NCBI RefSeq assembly: GCF_003058055.1
Contig: NZ_QBTZ01000001.1
Location: 1,614,501 to 1,678,500 of the forward strand
Length of the DNA: 64,000 nt
From: Acidovorax sp. 107
GTDB taxonomy: Bacteria > Pseudomonadota > Gammaproteobacteria > Burkholderiales > Burkholderiaceae_C
Direction of reading: 5' to 3'
Below the pieces are notes generated by a model. The model searched no databases and was not told the DNA's origin. It saw only the letters and a program-made list of their open reading frames with translations. This document shows positions 1 through 8,360 of this stretch, piece after piece (the stretch's first letter is position 1; each line of letters begins with the position of its first letter). A program made the translations under genes and the position numbers.

Positions 1-2
1 AT

Positions 3-395
3 GAACCGTATCGAATCCCACTTAGTAGCAGTGCGATATCTGTACTGAAGTCAGAGGTGCTTCACATTCCGCCAGACACTCACTTGGTCTTTGCAAAGGA
101 CAAAGAATCATCCCTCTCAGAGGCGATACTGGTTGACGTATTGAAACGGTTGAGTCTGGAGCTCTATCCCGACGACTTCAGGCGCACTTTCCGAGACTGG
201 GCTGTTAATAAGGCCCGGTACCCCCAGAAACTCGTAGATATTTCATTGGCGAGTGCTGCCAAGAGAAATGAAAAATCATTAAAACCTGATGACGTTGAAT
301 TGGGGCAGAGAAGGGAAATGATGAACGAATGGGACCAATTTATCATGCAAAAAGCGTCGAAGATCGCTTTTCCGTTTGCTTTGAGAGCCTTTTGA
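3..395 (+). pseudogene. C-terminal part of a P4-type tyrosine recombinase lacking catalytic residues (runs off window edge)
   Basis: The reading frame is open from base 3, so the gene begins upstream of the window; about 130 residues are visible. The order of elements matches the C-terminal catalytic domain of P4-type integrases: a YRIPLS strand, a LVFAKD segment, then FRRTFRDWA and a QRREMMNEW tail. In the family these surround an HGFR box, a second His/Trp and the nucleophilic Tyr. Here the HGFR position reads DDFR, the LAH position reads LAS, and the Tyr position is occupied by Leu in EKSLKPDD. I infer it cannot recombine DNA. The frame is nonetheless uninterrupted, and the next gene starts 3 bases after its stop, so the two may be co-expressed. 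It is either a relic or a repurposed fold. The N-terminal half cannot be judged. Confidence 0.7.
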
Positions 396-398
396 TCT

Positions 399-1532
399 AT
401 GAGCTCAGCCTATAAAGATGCCTCTAGTCGCTTAGAAAACATCGCTGGAAAATTCGGCTTGGCCCCTAAAAAGGTGCTCGCCAATTTATTGGAGCACGGT
501 TTCAAGTTTTATGTTCAGATTCCGAGTGACCTTGTTGCGGTAGCTGTTAATAAACAGATCTTCGATGGCCATGGTGTGGATAACCGGCAAGCGTATGCAG
601 TGCTGAATCACATCAGGCCATTCGTTCTGAAGTCAGCTCGGATGCTTGAGATTGATGCCGCAGGATTGCTGAACGCCAAGGATTTTTGGTGCACGGATTT
701 TGCAATCGCTCTTCAACTCGAGGCGAAGCGCTGGGCTGCCTGCGATATTTTTTCAAGTTCATCTGAAACTGGCCGCCGCCTCACATTGGGTGGTGCAAAT
801 ATCATTTTGCAACTCCGCCCATCCTCTGAAGAGTATTTTGGGGAGCGTTACAGTGATCTCCGGACTGCGGAGCCAATTCAGATAACCATTGATAATCTTC
901 ATGTGCATCCAGAGAAGGTGGGTGATGCGGAAGCTTTATTGCATGTTGACGGCAAAGAAGTCGATCCTCTATTGGATTTGAGTGCGCCTCACTTTTCAGA
1001 GGCTTTGATCGTACTGTGGGATATTTTTAGGGAGACCTGGTTCCTTCGAGACCTAACAGTTCAGGAAGTCCGTGATTGGAAACGCTCAGCCATCGTTGAA
1101 TTGAAAGCCAGGTCGGAAGTTTTTAATTCGGCAAATTCAAGTGAAACAGCATTAAAATTTATTACTCCCCGTGACCTTGATTTGTATAAACGAAAGTGGA
1201 CGGATGGCGTTGTAAAGCCCGCCGAGAACGGCGAGATTGATCCTCGTTTCGATTGTCTATTAAAAGCCTCGGATCATTTTTGGAAGCCGTATTTTGAAAA
1301 ATCCGCTAAAAGCAATGGGCAAGTAAAAATTAAGAAAGTGAGCCAGGAAAATATTGCTCAGTACATTCGGGATTCCAATGGTGAGCTGTTTACTCAGGTT
1401 GAGAGTAAAGTGGCGGCTATGATTATTAATCCTTTTCCTGATCTTGCAAAGCGGAAGAGTCGCAAGAAGTCTTTGGAGGTAATCAAGCAGAATAAAACAA
1501 TATTTGGTCCTAAGGTGCTGTCCGATTTATGA
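399..1532 (+). CDS. Uncharacterised 377-residue protein of the island
   Basis: I do not recognise a function. The protein has no signal peptide or membrane segment. It is mainly charged and soluble, with a probable helical N-terminus (RLENIAGKFGLAPKKVLANL) that could be a small helical DNA-contacting or dimerising region. The last 70 or so residues (SQENIAQYIRDSNGELFTQV followed by a basic RKSRKKS stretch) recall a C-terminal module found in unnamed proteins of proteobacterial mobile elements, but that is memory, not a search. The ATG lies 3 bases after the stop of the integrase-like gene, which suggests a shared transcript. Base composition is clearly AT-richer than the chromosomal genes after 8.6 kb, a sign of transfer. 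Confidence 0.7.
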   Translation: MSSAYKDASSRLENIAGKFGLAPKKVLANLLEHGFKFYVQIPSDLVAVAVNKQIFDGHGVDNRQAYAVLNHIRPFVLKSARMLEIDAAGLLNAKDFWCTDFAIALQLEAKRWAACDIFSSSSETGRRLTLGGANIILQLRPSSEEYFGERYSDLRTAEPIQITIDNLHVHPEKVGDAEALLHVDGKEVDPLLDLSAPHFSEALIVLWDIFRETWFLRDLTVQEVRDWKRSAIVELKARSEVFNSANSSETALKFITPRDLDLYKRKWTDGVVKPAENGEIDPRFDCLLKASDHFWKPYFEKSAKSNGQVKIKKVSQENIAQYIRDSNGELFTQVESKVAAMIINPFPDLAKRKSRKKSLEVIKQNKTIFGPKVLSDL

Positions 1533-1733
1533 TGCCTGTATTGCCAGAAATTTTCTGATCTCATCAGCCTCGCAGTGGAAAATTGTGGTTGAGCGCAATG
1601 TCTGCAACTCCATTGTCAATGTTCTGCCTAAACGACAAACAGACCAAGAGCCTATTGAGCCAAAACTGATGAATTCGCGTGAGAGGGTCTTTACACCACG
1701 CGCCGAGACGAGACTTGATGTGCTCGATTAGGA

Positions 1734-2240
1734 TCATGCCGACCTCACATGCCGATTGGGGCTAGCGCCGAGTTCGCCTCGTTTTGATGTCCTGTTGTTG
1801 CCTGCCGACGTACTCCCCGCATCTGTCGTACCGAGGCGCGCGGCGTGTTCTACACATTGGGCAAAGTCCAACAGCTTGCGAAGTGTTCCAGGGATCTTGA
1901 CGAGGTCACGGTGGCGAGCCTTGCTATGCCCGGACTTGTTATTGATCAATTGAAACGCGCGTTCGACTTTGAAACCGATGGGGGCGTTGACCAGCACAGA
2001 TTGTCTTGGATTTGCGGTTCGCGCGCTTGTGTGCTGCATCTTGCGCTTGCCGTACTGTTTGACTGCATGCCCGTTGACTTCGATGCCCTACTGGTCATCG
2101 CGCTAGCTCATTCCCTGCTGGTTCACGTCGGCCACTAAATCTGTAGGTCTCCACGCACAAACACATGCGCTTGTGTCACGTCCTTGAAGTTGGCCGCTTT
2201 ACTCACAGCCGAGCATGAGCCCCAAGCCCGGGTCTCCCCT
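1734..2240 (-). mobile_element. Degenerate IS5-family transposase fragment
   Basis: Read on the minus strand, the piece ending at 1734 contains KVERAFQLINNKSGHSKARH and LVKIPGTLRKLLDF. This lines up with the C-terminus of IS5-type DDE transposases (KVEHPFRVIK, FGY.KVRYRGLAKN, LFALSNLW). Further upstream on the same strand, around 2100-2230, another frame gives AVSKAANFKDVTQA, matching the AAN.NDVTQA region. Stop codons and frame changes separate the parts, so no functional transposase remains. The glutamate of the DDE triad is retained in KVER. No terminal inverted repeats or target duplication could be identified, and the N-terminal third is not recognisable. Limits are approximate. Confidence 0.6.
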
Positions 2241-2564
2241 TGTGCGCCTGCTATTTCTGAGATCCCAGTGGCTGCCCTATTGGTCAGGTACTTCGTTGGG
2301 GACTCGTCGGATTCAATTGCTTAGATTGCTTCTTCGTCACATCTCACCCGGGGTGCCAGAGTTGTGCAATTCCCCCTTGGTGACAAGCCTGACCGGGGTC
2401 ATTGAGCGCATGCGGTCCTCTATGTATGACTAGCCGTTTGCTGACCTCTTCAGCTCATCTCCTCGTTATATGGCGGCAGAGATCTTTAGTTGCCAGGAAA
2501 GCAGAGTAAGAACCAAGAAGTTGTATGCCCGGCTCGTAGGCTTACGTGGCCTATGCTCACAGTG

Positions 2565-2580
2565 CTGGTATTTTATACAG
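2565..2580. promoter_or_regulatory. Probable LexA (SOS) box upstream of the alpA-like gene
   Basis: The sequence CTGGTATTTTATACAG has the CTG-N10-CAG form. Its complement, CTGTATAAAATACCAG, is close to the LexA operator type usual in betaproteobacteria (CTGTATAAAAAAACAG). It lies about 70 bases before the start of the alpA-like gene and would cover or adjoin its promoter. If functional, the regulator and the ATPase gene behind it would be induced by DNA damage. Confidence 0.5.
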
Positions 2581-2647
2581 TGAAAATTCCGAAGATGACG
2601 CTAAGTTGAGCTTTGGCGACCATTGAGTCTCTTTGAAAGGAGTCGCA

Positions 2648-2875
2648 ATGACCACAACAACTTCCGGCATCTGCCGGTTAAACGAGCTAAAGGCTCTCAC
2701 CGGCTTAGGCCGTTCCACGATCTATGCCAAGGGAAACCCCCGCAGTCGTCAGTATGACGAGAAGTTCCCGCGGAGAGTGCGCTTGGGGACCGCCAATAGC
2801 CGATCTGTTGGCTGGCCTCGGGCAGAGGTTCTCGCGTGGCTTGATCTGACGGCTACAACGCGACGTGTGGTGTGA
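2648..2875 (+). CDS. AlpA-type helix-turn-helix regulator
   Basis: This 75-residue protein has the layout of AlpA/MerR-like excisionase-regulators of P4-type elements: RLNELKALTGLGRSTIYAKG forms the helix-turn-helix, FPRRVRLGTANSRSVGWP the wing, and EVLAWL the last helix. Such proteins activate or regulate element genes, including excision, in prophages and integrative elements. The ATG at 2648 is chosen because the strong AAAGGAG site sits 6 bases before it; an in-frame TTG at 2633 lies before that site. Its stop overlaps a possible GTG start of the next gene (GTGA), so the two are probably translationally coupled. A LexA-type box lies upstream. Confidence 0.8.
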   Translation: MTTTTSGICRLNELKALTGLGRSTIYAKGNPRSRQYDEKFPRRVRLGTANSRSVGWPRAEVLAWLDLTATTRRVV

Positions 2876-2877
2876 CT

Positions 2878-4472
2878 ATGCACAAACCGCAAACCCCTAA
2901 CGCGCTAGTTACTAGACGCTACATCACGACCGCCGACAATCAGGTCTTTGAACCTGGGCCGTATCCCGTTGAGCAATTTCCAGATCTCTTACGTGAAGTC
3001 TTAATTGAAATTTCCCAACGGCGGGGCTTGAAGCCCCAGCTTATCGGAGGAGCACTCCTTGCTGCTTGCGCCGCTGCGCATCAACCTGCCATCAAGGTGC
3101 AAGGGTCCAATGCCCAAACTGTCGGATTGAACTTGAGTGTCCTGACAATCGGGATTCGCGGAGCGGGTAAGACGACCGTCGATGATTTGCTTTTTTTTTC
3201 CTGAGAGAGTATCAGAGTGAGCAAGATAAAATTCATGAAAAGGCGTTGAAGACGCACGAAATTAAAATTCGAATTCATAAAATAAAGGTTCGCTTAATCG
3301 ATAAATTCATTAATCAATGCGTCAATCAAGGTAAGGACTATGATGATTATGAAAGAGATCAGGAGGAACTCCAGGAAAAAGAGCCGCGACTGCCAAAGGA
3401 GGAAAATGTATTAATTCAGGATGCAACTCTTGCTGGAATTCTTGAGGTTTTGAACAAAGGAATTCCTGTAACTACCATCAGTATTGCGGAGGCAGAGAGA
3501 TTTTTTTCTGGTAAATCCAAAGGAGACTTGGCGACGCTCAATGATCTTCACGATCCTTCCTCACATATGTCTGTTCTTCGGAAGGGATGTAAAATGGTAT
3601 TTGAGGAGCCTGTCGTAACTCAAAACTACTCGATCCAACATGATGCAGTAAAAAAGTACATTCAGCGGTCTCGTGAAATGGGCAATGTTGGGCGTGCCCT
3701 CATTTGTGAAATTTCCGAGATCCCTGAGACAGTTGCAGAATCCAATGCTCCCTTTAAGGCTCTGCCATTGCTTCAGGCCAAGCTAGCAGATTTTTTAAGT
3801 ATTGGAATGAGGAGAAGGCATGATGATAATTTTAAATTTGATGTTATCATGACTTCTCCGAGCGCCGACATGATGTTTGTTGAGTATTTCGCAAAGCTGC
3901 GTGAGTCCATCAAACCGGGAGGGCGCTTTAGCGATGTTGATGATGCTGTCGCGAAGATGAGAGCTAATGCCCTAAAAATCGCAGGGATTTTTCATCTGAT
4001 GGGGGGAAAAACTGGATTCATCGAAGGCGACACCATGAAAGCAGCGCTCCACGTTTGTACTTGGTATCTGCTCGAGTTCCAACGCCTCTTTGGCCGAATC
4101 GGTGAACTGAGCGACGAGCAAACCTACGCACGAGTGCTTGAGGAATGGCTATGGGCTCGCTTCAAAGTAAAAAGGGCCATGTTCAACGTCAGAGTGGGGG
4201 AGGTCAGGGACATGGGGCCTAATTGTTTCAGGCCACCGAAGCGAGAGAATTTGGACTTGGCGATCCGCGCGCTGGAAAAGAAAGGTGTTGTTGAGGTGCA
4301 GGATATTAGGGGGGAAATGCAATTGAAAATTAATCGCGAGTATTTTCTGACAAATCCAGCCCCTGGCAATGTGCTGAATCTGATGAAGGATTTTGCTTAC
4401 TTGGACAGTCCGAACGGACGGTATGGCCTTGGATCCAGAAGTTACCAGCCGCCGACGATTGGGAGGGGCTGA
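2878..4472 (+). pseudogene. DUF3987-type ATPase (YfjI-like), split by a frameshift at a run of nine T
   Basis: Two frames make up one protein. The first (GTG at 2872 or ATG at 2878, to the stop at 3204) contains QRRGLKPQLIGGALLAACAA and the Walker A motif GIRGAGKTT, then runs into T9 at 3191-3199 and stops. One added T restores the frame, giving FLREYQSEQDKIHEKALKTH and joining directly to the second frame, open from about 3200 to 4472. The second part has the helical DUF3987 body, including ALICEISEIPETV and an FKFDVIMTSPS segment. Families of this kind are primase/helicase-like replication proteins of plasmids, prophages and satellites. Together they give about 530 residues, a normal length. 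Slippage during transcription or replication could still yield some full-length protein, so the gene may be switchable rather than dead. A sequencing error is also possible. Confidence 0.7.
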
Positions 4473-4586
4473 TATGTGGGTAGGGGCAACTGTAGATGGT
4501 TGCCTCCTTCCCTCGGTGCTCTTCAGCCTAGGATTGAGTTGCAATGGACCGCAGTTGTTGCTGGCGATGCCGACGATGACACTCCC

Positions 4587-4610
4587 AAAGCCGCCTTGTC
4601 AGGCGGCTTT
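4587..4610. terminator. Hairpin terminator after the DUF3987 gene
   Basis: AAAGCCGCCT at 4587-4596 pairs perfectly with AGGCGGCTTT at 4601-4610 around a TGTC loop. The A- and T-flanked arms suit termination in either direction. It lies 115 bases after the end of the DUF3987 gene. Confidence 0.6.
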
Positions 4611-4870
4611 GTCATTGTGGGGCGCTCATCTTTTCTATCGCTCTAAGTATGGAGGCAATGTTGCGTCCGATGGCTCACCAAGCGTCCTTGCGAAGCTAGT
4701 TGATGCTGCGCCCGCCGAGGTGTTGATAGCAACGCACGAGTGTCCCGCGTGCACGACCCGGTCCAGATTCAATAGCAGCCAACAGGGTGCGATCAGATAA
4801 AGGGAAAGGGTCTCAGGCCACTGATAGGTTAGGCTGAGATGGAACTGGCTGAAAACACAGTGTTTCTGTA

Positions 4871-4890
4871 TACTGGATAAACAATCAGTA
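4871..4890. promoter_or_regulatory. LexA (SOS) box of the umuDC remnant
   Basis: The 20 bases TACTGGATAAACAATCAGTA have perfectly complementary outer arms (TACTG and CAGTA) and a CTG-N10-CAG core, the standard form of a LexA operator. It precedes the umuD-umuC remnant, a classical SOS operon, by about 300 bases, with a short unassigned frame between. Confidence 0.65.
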
Positions 4891-5185
4891 TTTCATCCAG
4901 CCTTATCCGGAGCATGCCATGACCGTCCAGCAAAAGTACCGCCAGTACAGTACGCCTCCTCGCGTGTCTTCGCCCACATGGCTGCGAAAGGTCTGGGGCT
5001 GGCTGTGAGCATTGGCCATACGGTGTGGCAGATGCATCGGGCCGACATCCACGTGAACTCGTGGATGGGTCCGCGACAGTGTTCAGTCTGTGCGGGATCC
5101 GCATCGACTTGGCCAGGACTGACTCATGTAAGGTGAGGTTCCATGGCCACTGGTAGGCCGGGGGGCTGACTCCAGCGTTCCGATA

Positions 5186-5576
5186 TTGGTCGGCGATTTG
5201 CGTCCTAGCTCCGTCCAGGCCGGGTTCCCATCGCCCGCAGAAGACAATATGGTTCAGCGTGTGGATCTGATGGCCGAACTGATTAAACATCCACAAGCCA
5301 GCTTCCTGCTGCGCATCCGTGGGGAGTCCATGCGTGATGTCGGCATCTTTGACGGGGACGTGGTGTTGGTAGATCGCGCCATCACCCCCCCGCTCTGGTC
5401 ATGTGGTCGTCGCTGTTGTCGAAAACGAATTCGTCTGCAAAACCTTGCAGATAAGGGCAGGGCGCATCAAACTCAAAGCCGCCAACCCCACGTACCCCGA
5501 CCTCGTTCCCAAAGAAAGCCAGACTGTTCAGGTGTGGGGCGTCGTGGTAGCCGCCATCAAACAGTTCAAGGCCTGA
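5186..5576 (+). pseudogene. umuD: umuD-like: SOS mutagenesis peptidase subunit, frameshifted
   Basis: UmuD self-cleaves after RecA contact and then joins UmuC to form translesion polymerase V. Here the cleavage region AGFPSPAED and the serine nucleophile box RGESM are intact. At a run of seven C (5385-5391) the frame is lost. With one C fewer the protein would continue [17 protein letters not shown], with the catalytic Lys in CKTL and the family ending [16 protein letters not shown], to the TGA at 5574. In the actual frame the Lys is missing and reading continues into umuC. The start is uncertain: TTG 5186 is the first in-frame codon used here, but an ATG at 5142 would join if one G were removed from the G6 run at 5160-5165, which hints at a second lesion. 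Confidence 0.75.
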
Positions 5577-5581
5577 CCAAC

Positions 5582-6953
5582 GTGTACGCCCTGATCGATG
5601 GCAATAATTTCTACGTGTCCTGCGAACGCGTATTCAGACCGGACCTTAACGACCGTCCCGTCGTGGTGCTGTCCAACAATGACGGCTGCGCCATCGCCCG
5701 CAGCAACGAAGCCAAAGCGCTGGGTATCAAGATGGGGGCCCCCTGGTTCCAGATCAAACATCTGGAAGAAGAAGCTGGTCTGGTAGCCCCGTCAGCCAAC
5801 TTCTCTCTCTACGGAGATATGAGCGACCGCATGATGAGTCTCGTGGCGGGATTAGGCCACCAGCAGGAGGTCTATTCCATCGACGAGAGCTTTATCGATC
5901 TCGCAGGCATTCGGGGAGACATGATCCGAAGAAGCCGACTCATCAGGCAGAGGCTATTGCAATGGACCGGCATCCCCACCTGCATCGGTATCGGCCCCAC
6001 AAAAACCCTGGCCAAACTGGCCAACCACATCGCCAAAACTGCCGAACGCAAACCCGGTGTCTATCCCGAGCGCTTTCCAGGTCATGGTCCAGACGGCTCC
6101 ATCGCCCAGATTTGCCACCTGGGGATACTCAGTGACGACGACAAACGAACCTTGTTCGAACGCACCGCTGTGACTGAAGTCTGAGGGGGTGAGGCCACAA
6201 ATCGGCAGACAGTTGAAAGACATCGACATCGCCACCGTTCAAGATCTGGTGCAACTCGACCCAGTGGTGGTTGCCAGACGTTGGTCAGTAGTTCTGGAAC
6301 GCACCGTGCGAGAGCTGCAAGGCATACTCTGCATAGACTTGGAAAACGCCCCCTTGCCTATACAGCAGATCGCCTGCACCCGCAGCTTCGGTCACCCTGT
6401 GACTGAACAGGCAGAACTGGCGCAGGCGATTACAGAGTTCGCGTCGCGTGCTGCTGAAAAGCTCCGGCGCCAAAAGCAGCAGGCCAGCCAGATTCTCACC
6501 TTCGTGAGAACCAGCCCGTTCAGGCGTCAGGACGATCAGTACTCCCGTTCCATAGTGTTGCCACTGGTGCGTCCCACGTAGGACACCGGTGTGCTGGTCA
6601 ACGCCGCATTGGAAACCCTCAAGGCCATCTACCGCCCAGGCTTCAACTACGCAAAAGCCGGAGTATTCCTGTTGGACCTCATGCCGGAAGGATTTGTGCA
6701 GGGTGAATTGGCCTGGGGTGAGCCTTCATCCGCAACGGGCCGAGTCACCAAAGACCGCAGTCGGGTGATGAGTGCTATCGACAACCTGAACACCCGCTAT
6801 GGCCGAGGAACTGTCAAACTGGCAAGTGGTGGTATCGAACATGGCCGCTTGCTCCAACTAGGCGCCGTACAACCCAGCTGGAAGATGAAGCAGGAGAGGC
6901 GCACGCCGCGCTACACCACCCACTGGCAGGAGTTGGCTGTCGTTACAGGCTGA
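5582..6953 (+). pseudogene. umuC: umuC-like Y-family DNA polymerase, frameshift plus nonsense codon
   Basis: UmuC is the catalytic subunit of error-prone polymerase V. The N-terminal catalytic domain is recognisable ([17 protein letters not shown] with the metal Asp, then [12 protein letters not shown] with the Asp-Glu pair). So are the little finger (ILTFVRTSPFRRQDDQY) and the C-terminal UmuC motif (KMKQERRTPRYTTHWQEL). At about 6182-6190 one base is extra and a stop interrupts the expected VWGVGPQIG segment. Downstream, in frame, a TAG at 6579-6581 replaces a codon in RPT-DTGVLVNAAL. The span is one base longer than a multiple of three, as expected for a single insertion. The GTG at 5582 matches the usual family start. 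The gene is very unlikely to give active polymerase. Confidence 0.8.
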
Positions 6954-7013
6954 CTGACCTGCTTCGGTCCGGACGAATCAATTCCGCCAGAAGGCAGGAC
7001 CGCGGGTAGTCCT

Positions 7014-8306
7014 TCATGCGGAACTACCCTCAGGTGCATCCAGTAGGCGGAACAATGTTTCCAGCGCTTGCCGCTTCTCTTCCATATAGTCATGCCCGTC
7101 ATAGTGACGGTTCTGTACCCCGCTGATACCGTGCGACTGCAAGCGGCCACGATCATCTGAGCTGATACGAGCGCGGGCAAGAATGGTCTCCACACCCGAA
7201 CGAATACGCTTTGCTTGGAAGTCGGCCAGCGTGGTGGCATCGACTGCCCACGCGCTCAGTGTGGTCGCGGCAAGGTGAGTAACGCCTTTGTCGGTGCTCA
7301 AGGCATAGGTGCCTTGTGGCTCGCACTCCTGCAGCGCAGCCGCGGCTTGAGGGATCAGCGGCACCGTATGTGGGCGGGGAGGCTTGCCAGGTCTACCCTT
7401 GCCATCGAAGAGCATGATGCTTTCAGCCGTTACGTTTTCCGTACGCAGTTTCACCAGTTGCGCGATGCGTTGCCCACCAGTTAAAAGATGTAGCCTCAGG
7501 ACCGCACCCTGAAATCCTGGCAGGAGCTTGATGGCTTGCCAGTAGGAACGAAGCTCCTCAGTTGTCAGGGGGCGCTTGTCAGCCTTGTTGGCGCTTTCGT
7601 CGGGTTCTGTGTCTGCCGCAGGGTTGTGGGTGACGTTGTAGCTTTTGAACTTCACCGGAATGCTGGGTTTGGAGCGTGCAGCCTTCGCTGTCTGGTATGC
7701 AGCCCTGATATAGCTGCGCAGCTTATTACTGGTGCGAGCTTTTCCCTGCTCAATTACCCGGCGCATCATGTCTGCTATCTGTTCTACAGTCACTTCATTG
7801 GCAGGCAGGGCAGCGATCTTGGGCCATGCCTCCAGCACATGCAGCTTGAAGATGCTTCGGGCGTCACTGTGCGAATCGCGTTCCAGGGCTTTCAGGTGGT
7901 CGCAGTAGTCGGTGAGCAACGCCTCCAATGTGAACTTTGCCGCTTCCAGCTTTGCTGCTTTGGCCTTGTCCTTCGCCTCCTGTGCGGCTGCCTTCACGCC
8001 AGCAAATCCGCCGTTGGCCATGTTGGCATGATGCTGCTCTGCTAGAGACTCTGCGGCACGCATTGCCGCCAAGACAGAAAACCCCTTGCCTGTCGGCTTC
8101 AAGCTTTTGGGCGGCGCACTCGGGTCGTATATCCCGATCACTTCGCGAGCGGTCTTGCCGTTGATCGTGACGCGCCAGTAGAAGGTGACGGCACCAGATG
8201 CTAGTTTTCGTACCTCCAACGATCCTGACGGGATCACTTTGCCCATTTTCAGGAACTGCCCTGGCGACAGTTCGTTGATACTTTGTCCGCTGGTTTTCGT
8301 AGCCAT
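7014..8306 (-). CDS. Tyrosine recombinase (integrase) of the island
   Basis: This 430-residue protein is a full-length site-specific integrase. An N-terminal arm-binding part and a central SAM-like core-binding region (about 125-225) precede the catalytic domain. Catalytic elements visible are Arg280 in LLTGGQR, the beta-strand PRPHTVPL, Arg369 in KRIRSGVET (the usual His before it is replaced, as in related integrases I recall), His392 in LQSHG, and the nucleophile Tyr402 in RHYDGHDY. It starts about 170 bases from a tRNA-Lys 3' fragment, the probable attachment site, with tandem repeats between. That makes it the likely integrase for the island boundary. It is convergent with the umuC remnant. 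Unlike the recombinase-like piece at the window start, all key residues seem present. Confidence 0.9.
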   Translation of the reverse strand: MATKTSGQSINELSPGQFLKMGKVIPSGSLEVRKLASGAVTFYWRVTINGKTAREVIGIYDPSAPPKSLKPTGKGFSVLAAMRAAESLAEQHHANMANGGFAGVKAAAQEAKDKAKAAKLEAAKFTLEALLTDYCDHLKALERDSHSDARSIFKLHVLEAWPKIAALPANEVTVEQIADMMRRVIEQGKARTSNKLRSYIRAAYQTAKAARSKPSIPVKFKSYNVTHNPAADTEPDESANKADKRPLTTEELRSYWQAIKLLPGFQGAVLRLHLLTGGQRIAQLVKLRTENVTAESIMLFDGKGRPGKPPRPHTVPLIPQAAAALQECEPQGTYALSTDKGVTHLAATTLSAWAVDATTLADFQAKRIRSGVETILARARISSDDRGRLQSHGISGVQNRHYDGHDYMEEKRQALETLFRLLDAPEGSSA

Positions 8307-8327
8307 GATCTAAGTCCGTTTGCCACC

Positions 8328-8360
8328 CTGGTGACAGTCTGGTGACAGTCTGGTGACAGT
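8328..8360. repeat. Three tandem 11-bp repeats before the integrase, fourth copy at 8435-8445
   Basis: CTGGTGACAGT occurs at 8328-8338, 8339-8349 and 8350-8360 without any spacer, and again in the same orientation at 8435-8445. The period of 11 bp puts the copies on nearly the same face of the helix. The position, between the integrase start and the tRNA attachment site, suits arm-type sites for the integrase or sites for an excisionase. The role is inferred. Confidence 0.7.

Larger units (their letters stand above)
1533..2647. other. Gene-poor stretch with a transposase relic and an SOS box
   Basis: No intact gene is visible in this 1.1-kb stretch. It holds the minus-strand IS5-type relic at about 1734-2240 and a LexA-type box at 2565-2580 before the alpA-like gene; both have their own entries. 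Open frames at 1504-1731, 1845-2138 and 2215-2433 on the plus strand show no family resemblance and no ribosome binding site, so I treat them as chance. I see nothing else in 1533-1733 or 2241-2564. Confidence 0.6.
4473..5185. other. Non-coding stretch between DUF3987 gene and umuD
   Basis: The terminator at 4587-4610 and a LexA-type box at 4871-4890 are the recognisable items. A 29-codon frame, ATG 4919 to TGA 5008, follows the LexA box directly (start MTVQQKYRQYSTPPR) but matches nothing I know; it may be the broken beginning of a gene. The longer frames at 4393-4800 (plus) and 4829-5296 (minus) show no family features. I see nothing else. Confidence 0.5.

Noticed and set aside
2215..2433. 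A 72-codon plus-strand frame near the IS5 relic
   Set aside because: No ribosome site, no resemblance, and the start overlaps the recognised relic on the other strand.
4393..4800. A 135-codon plus-strand frame after the DUF3987 gene
   Set aside because: It overlaps the end of that gene and runs through the terminator at 4587-4610; no ribosome site and no resemblance.
8328..8360. The tandem 11-bp repeats as the start of a CRISPR array
   Set aside because: Units are contiguous with no spacers and too short; no cas genes are in the window.
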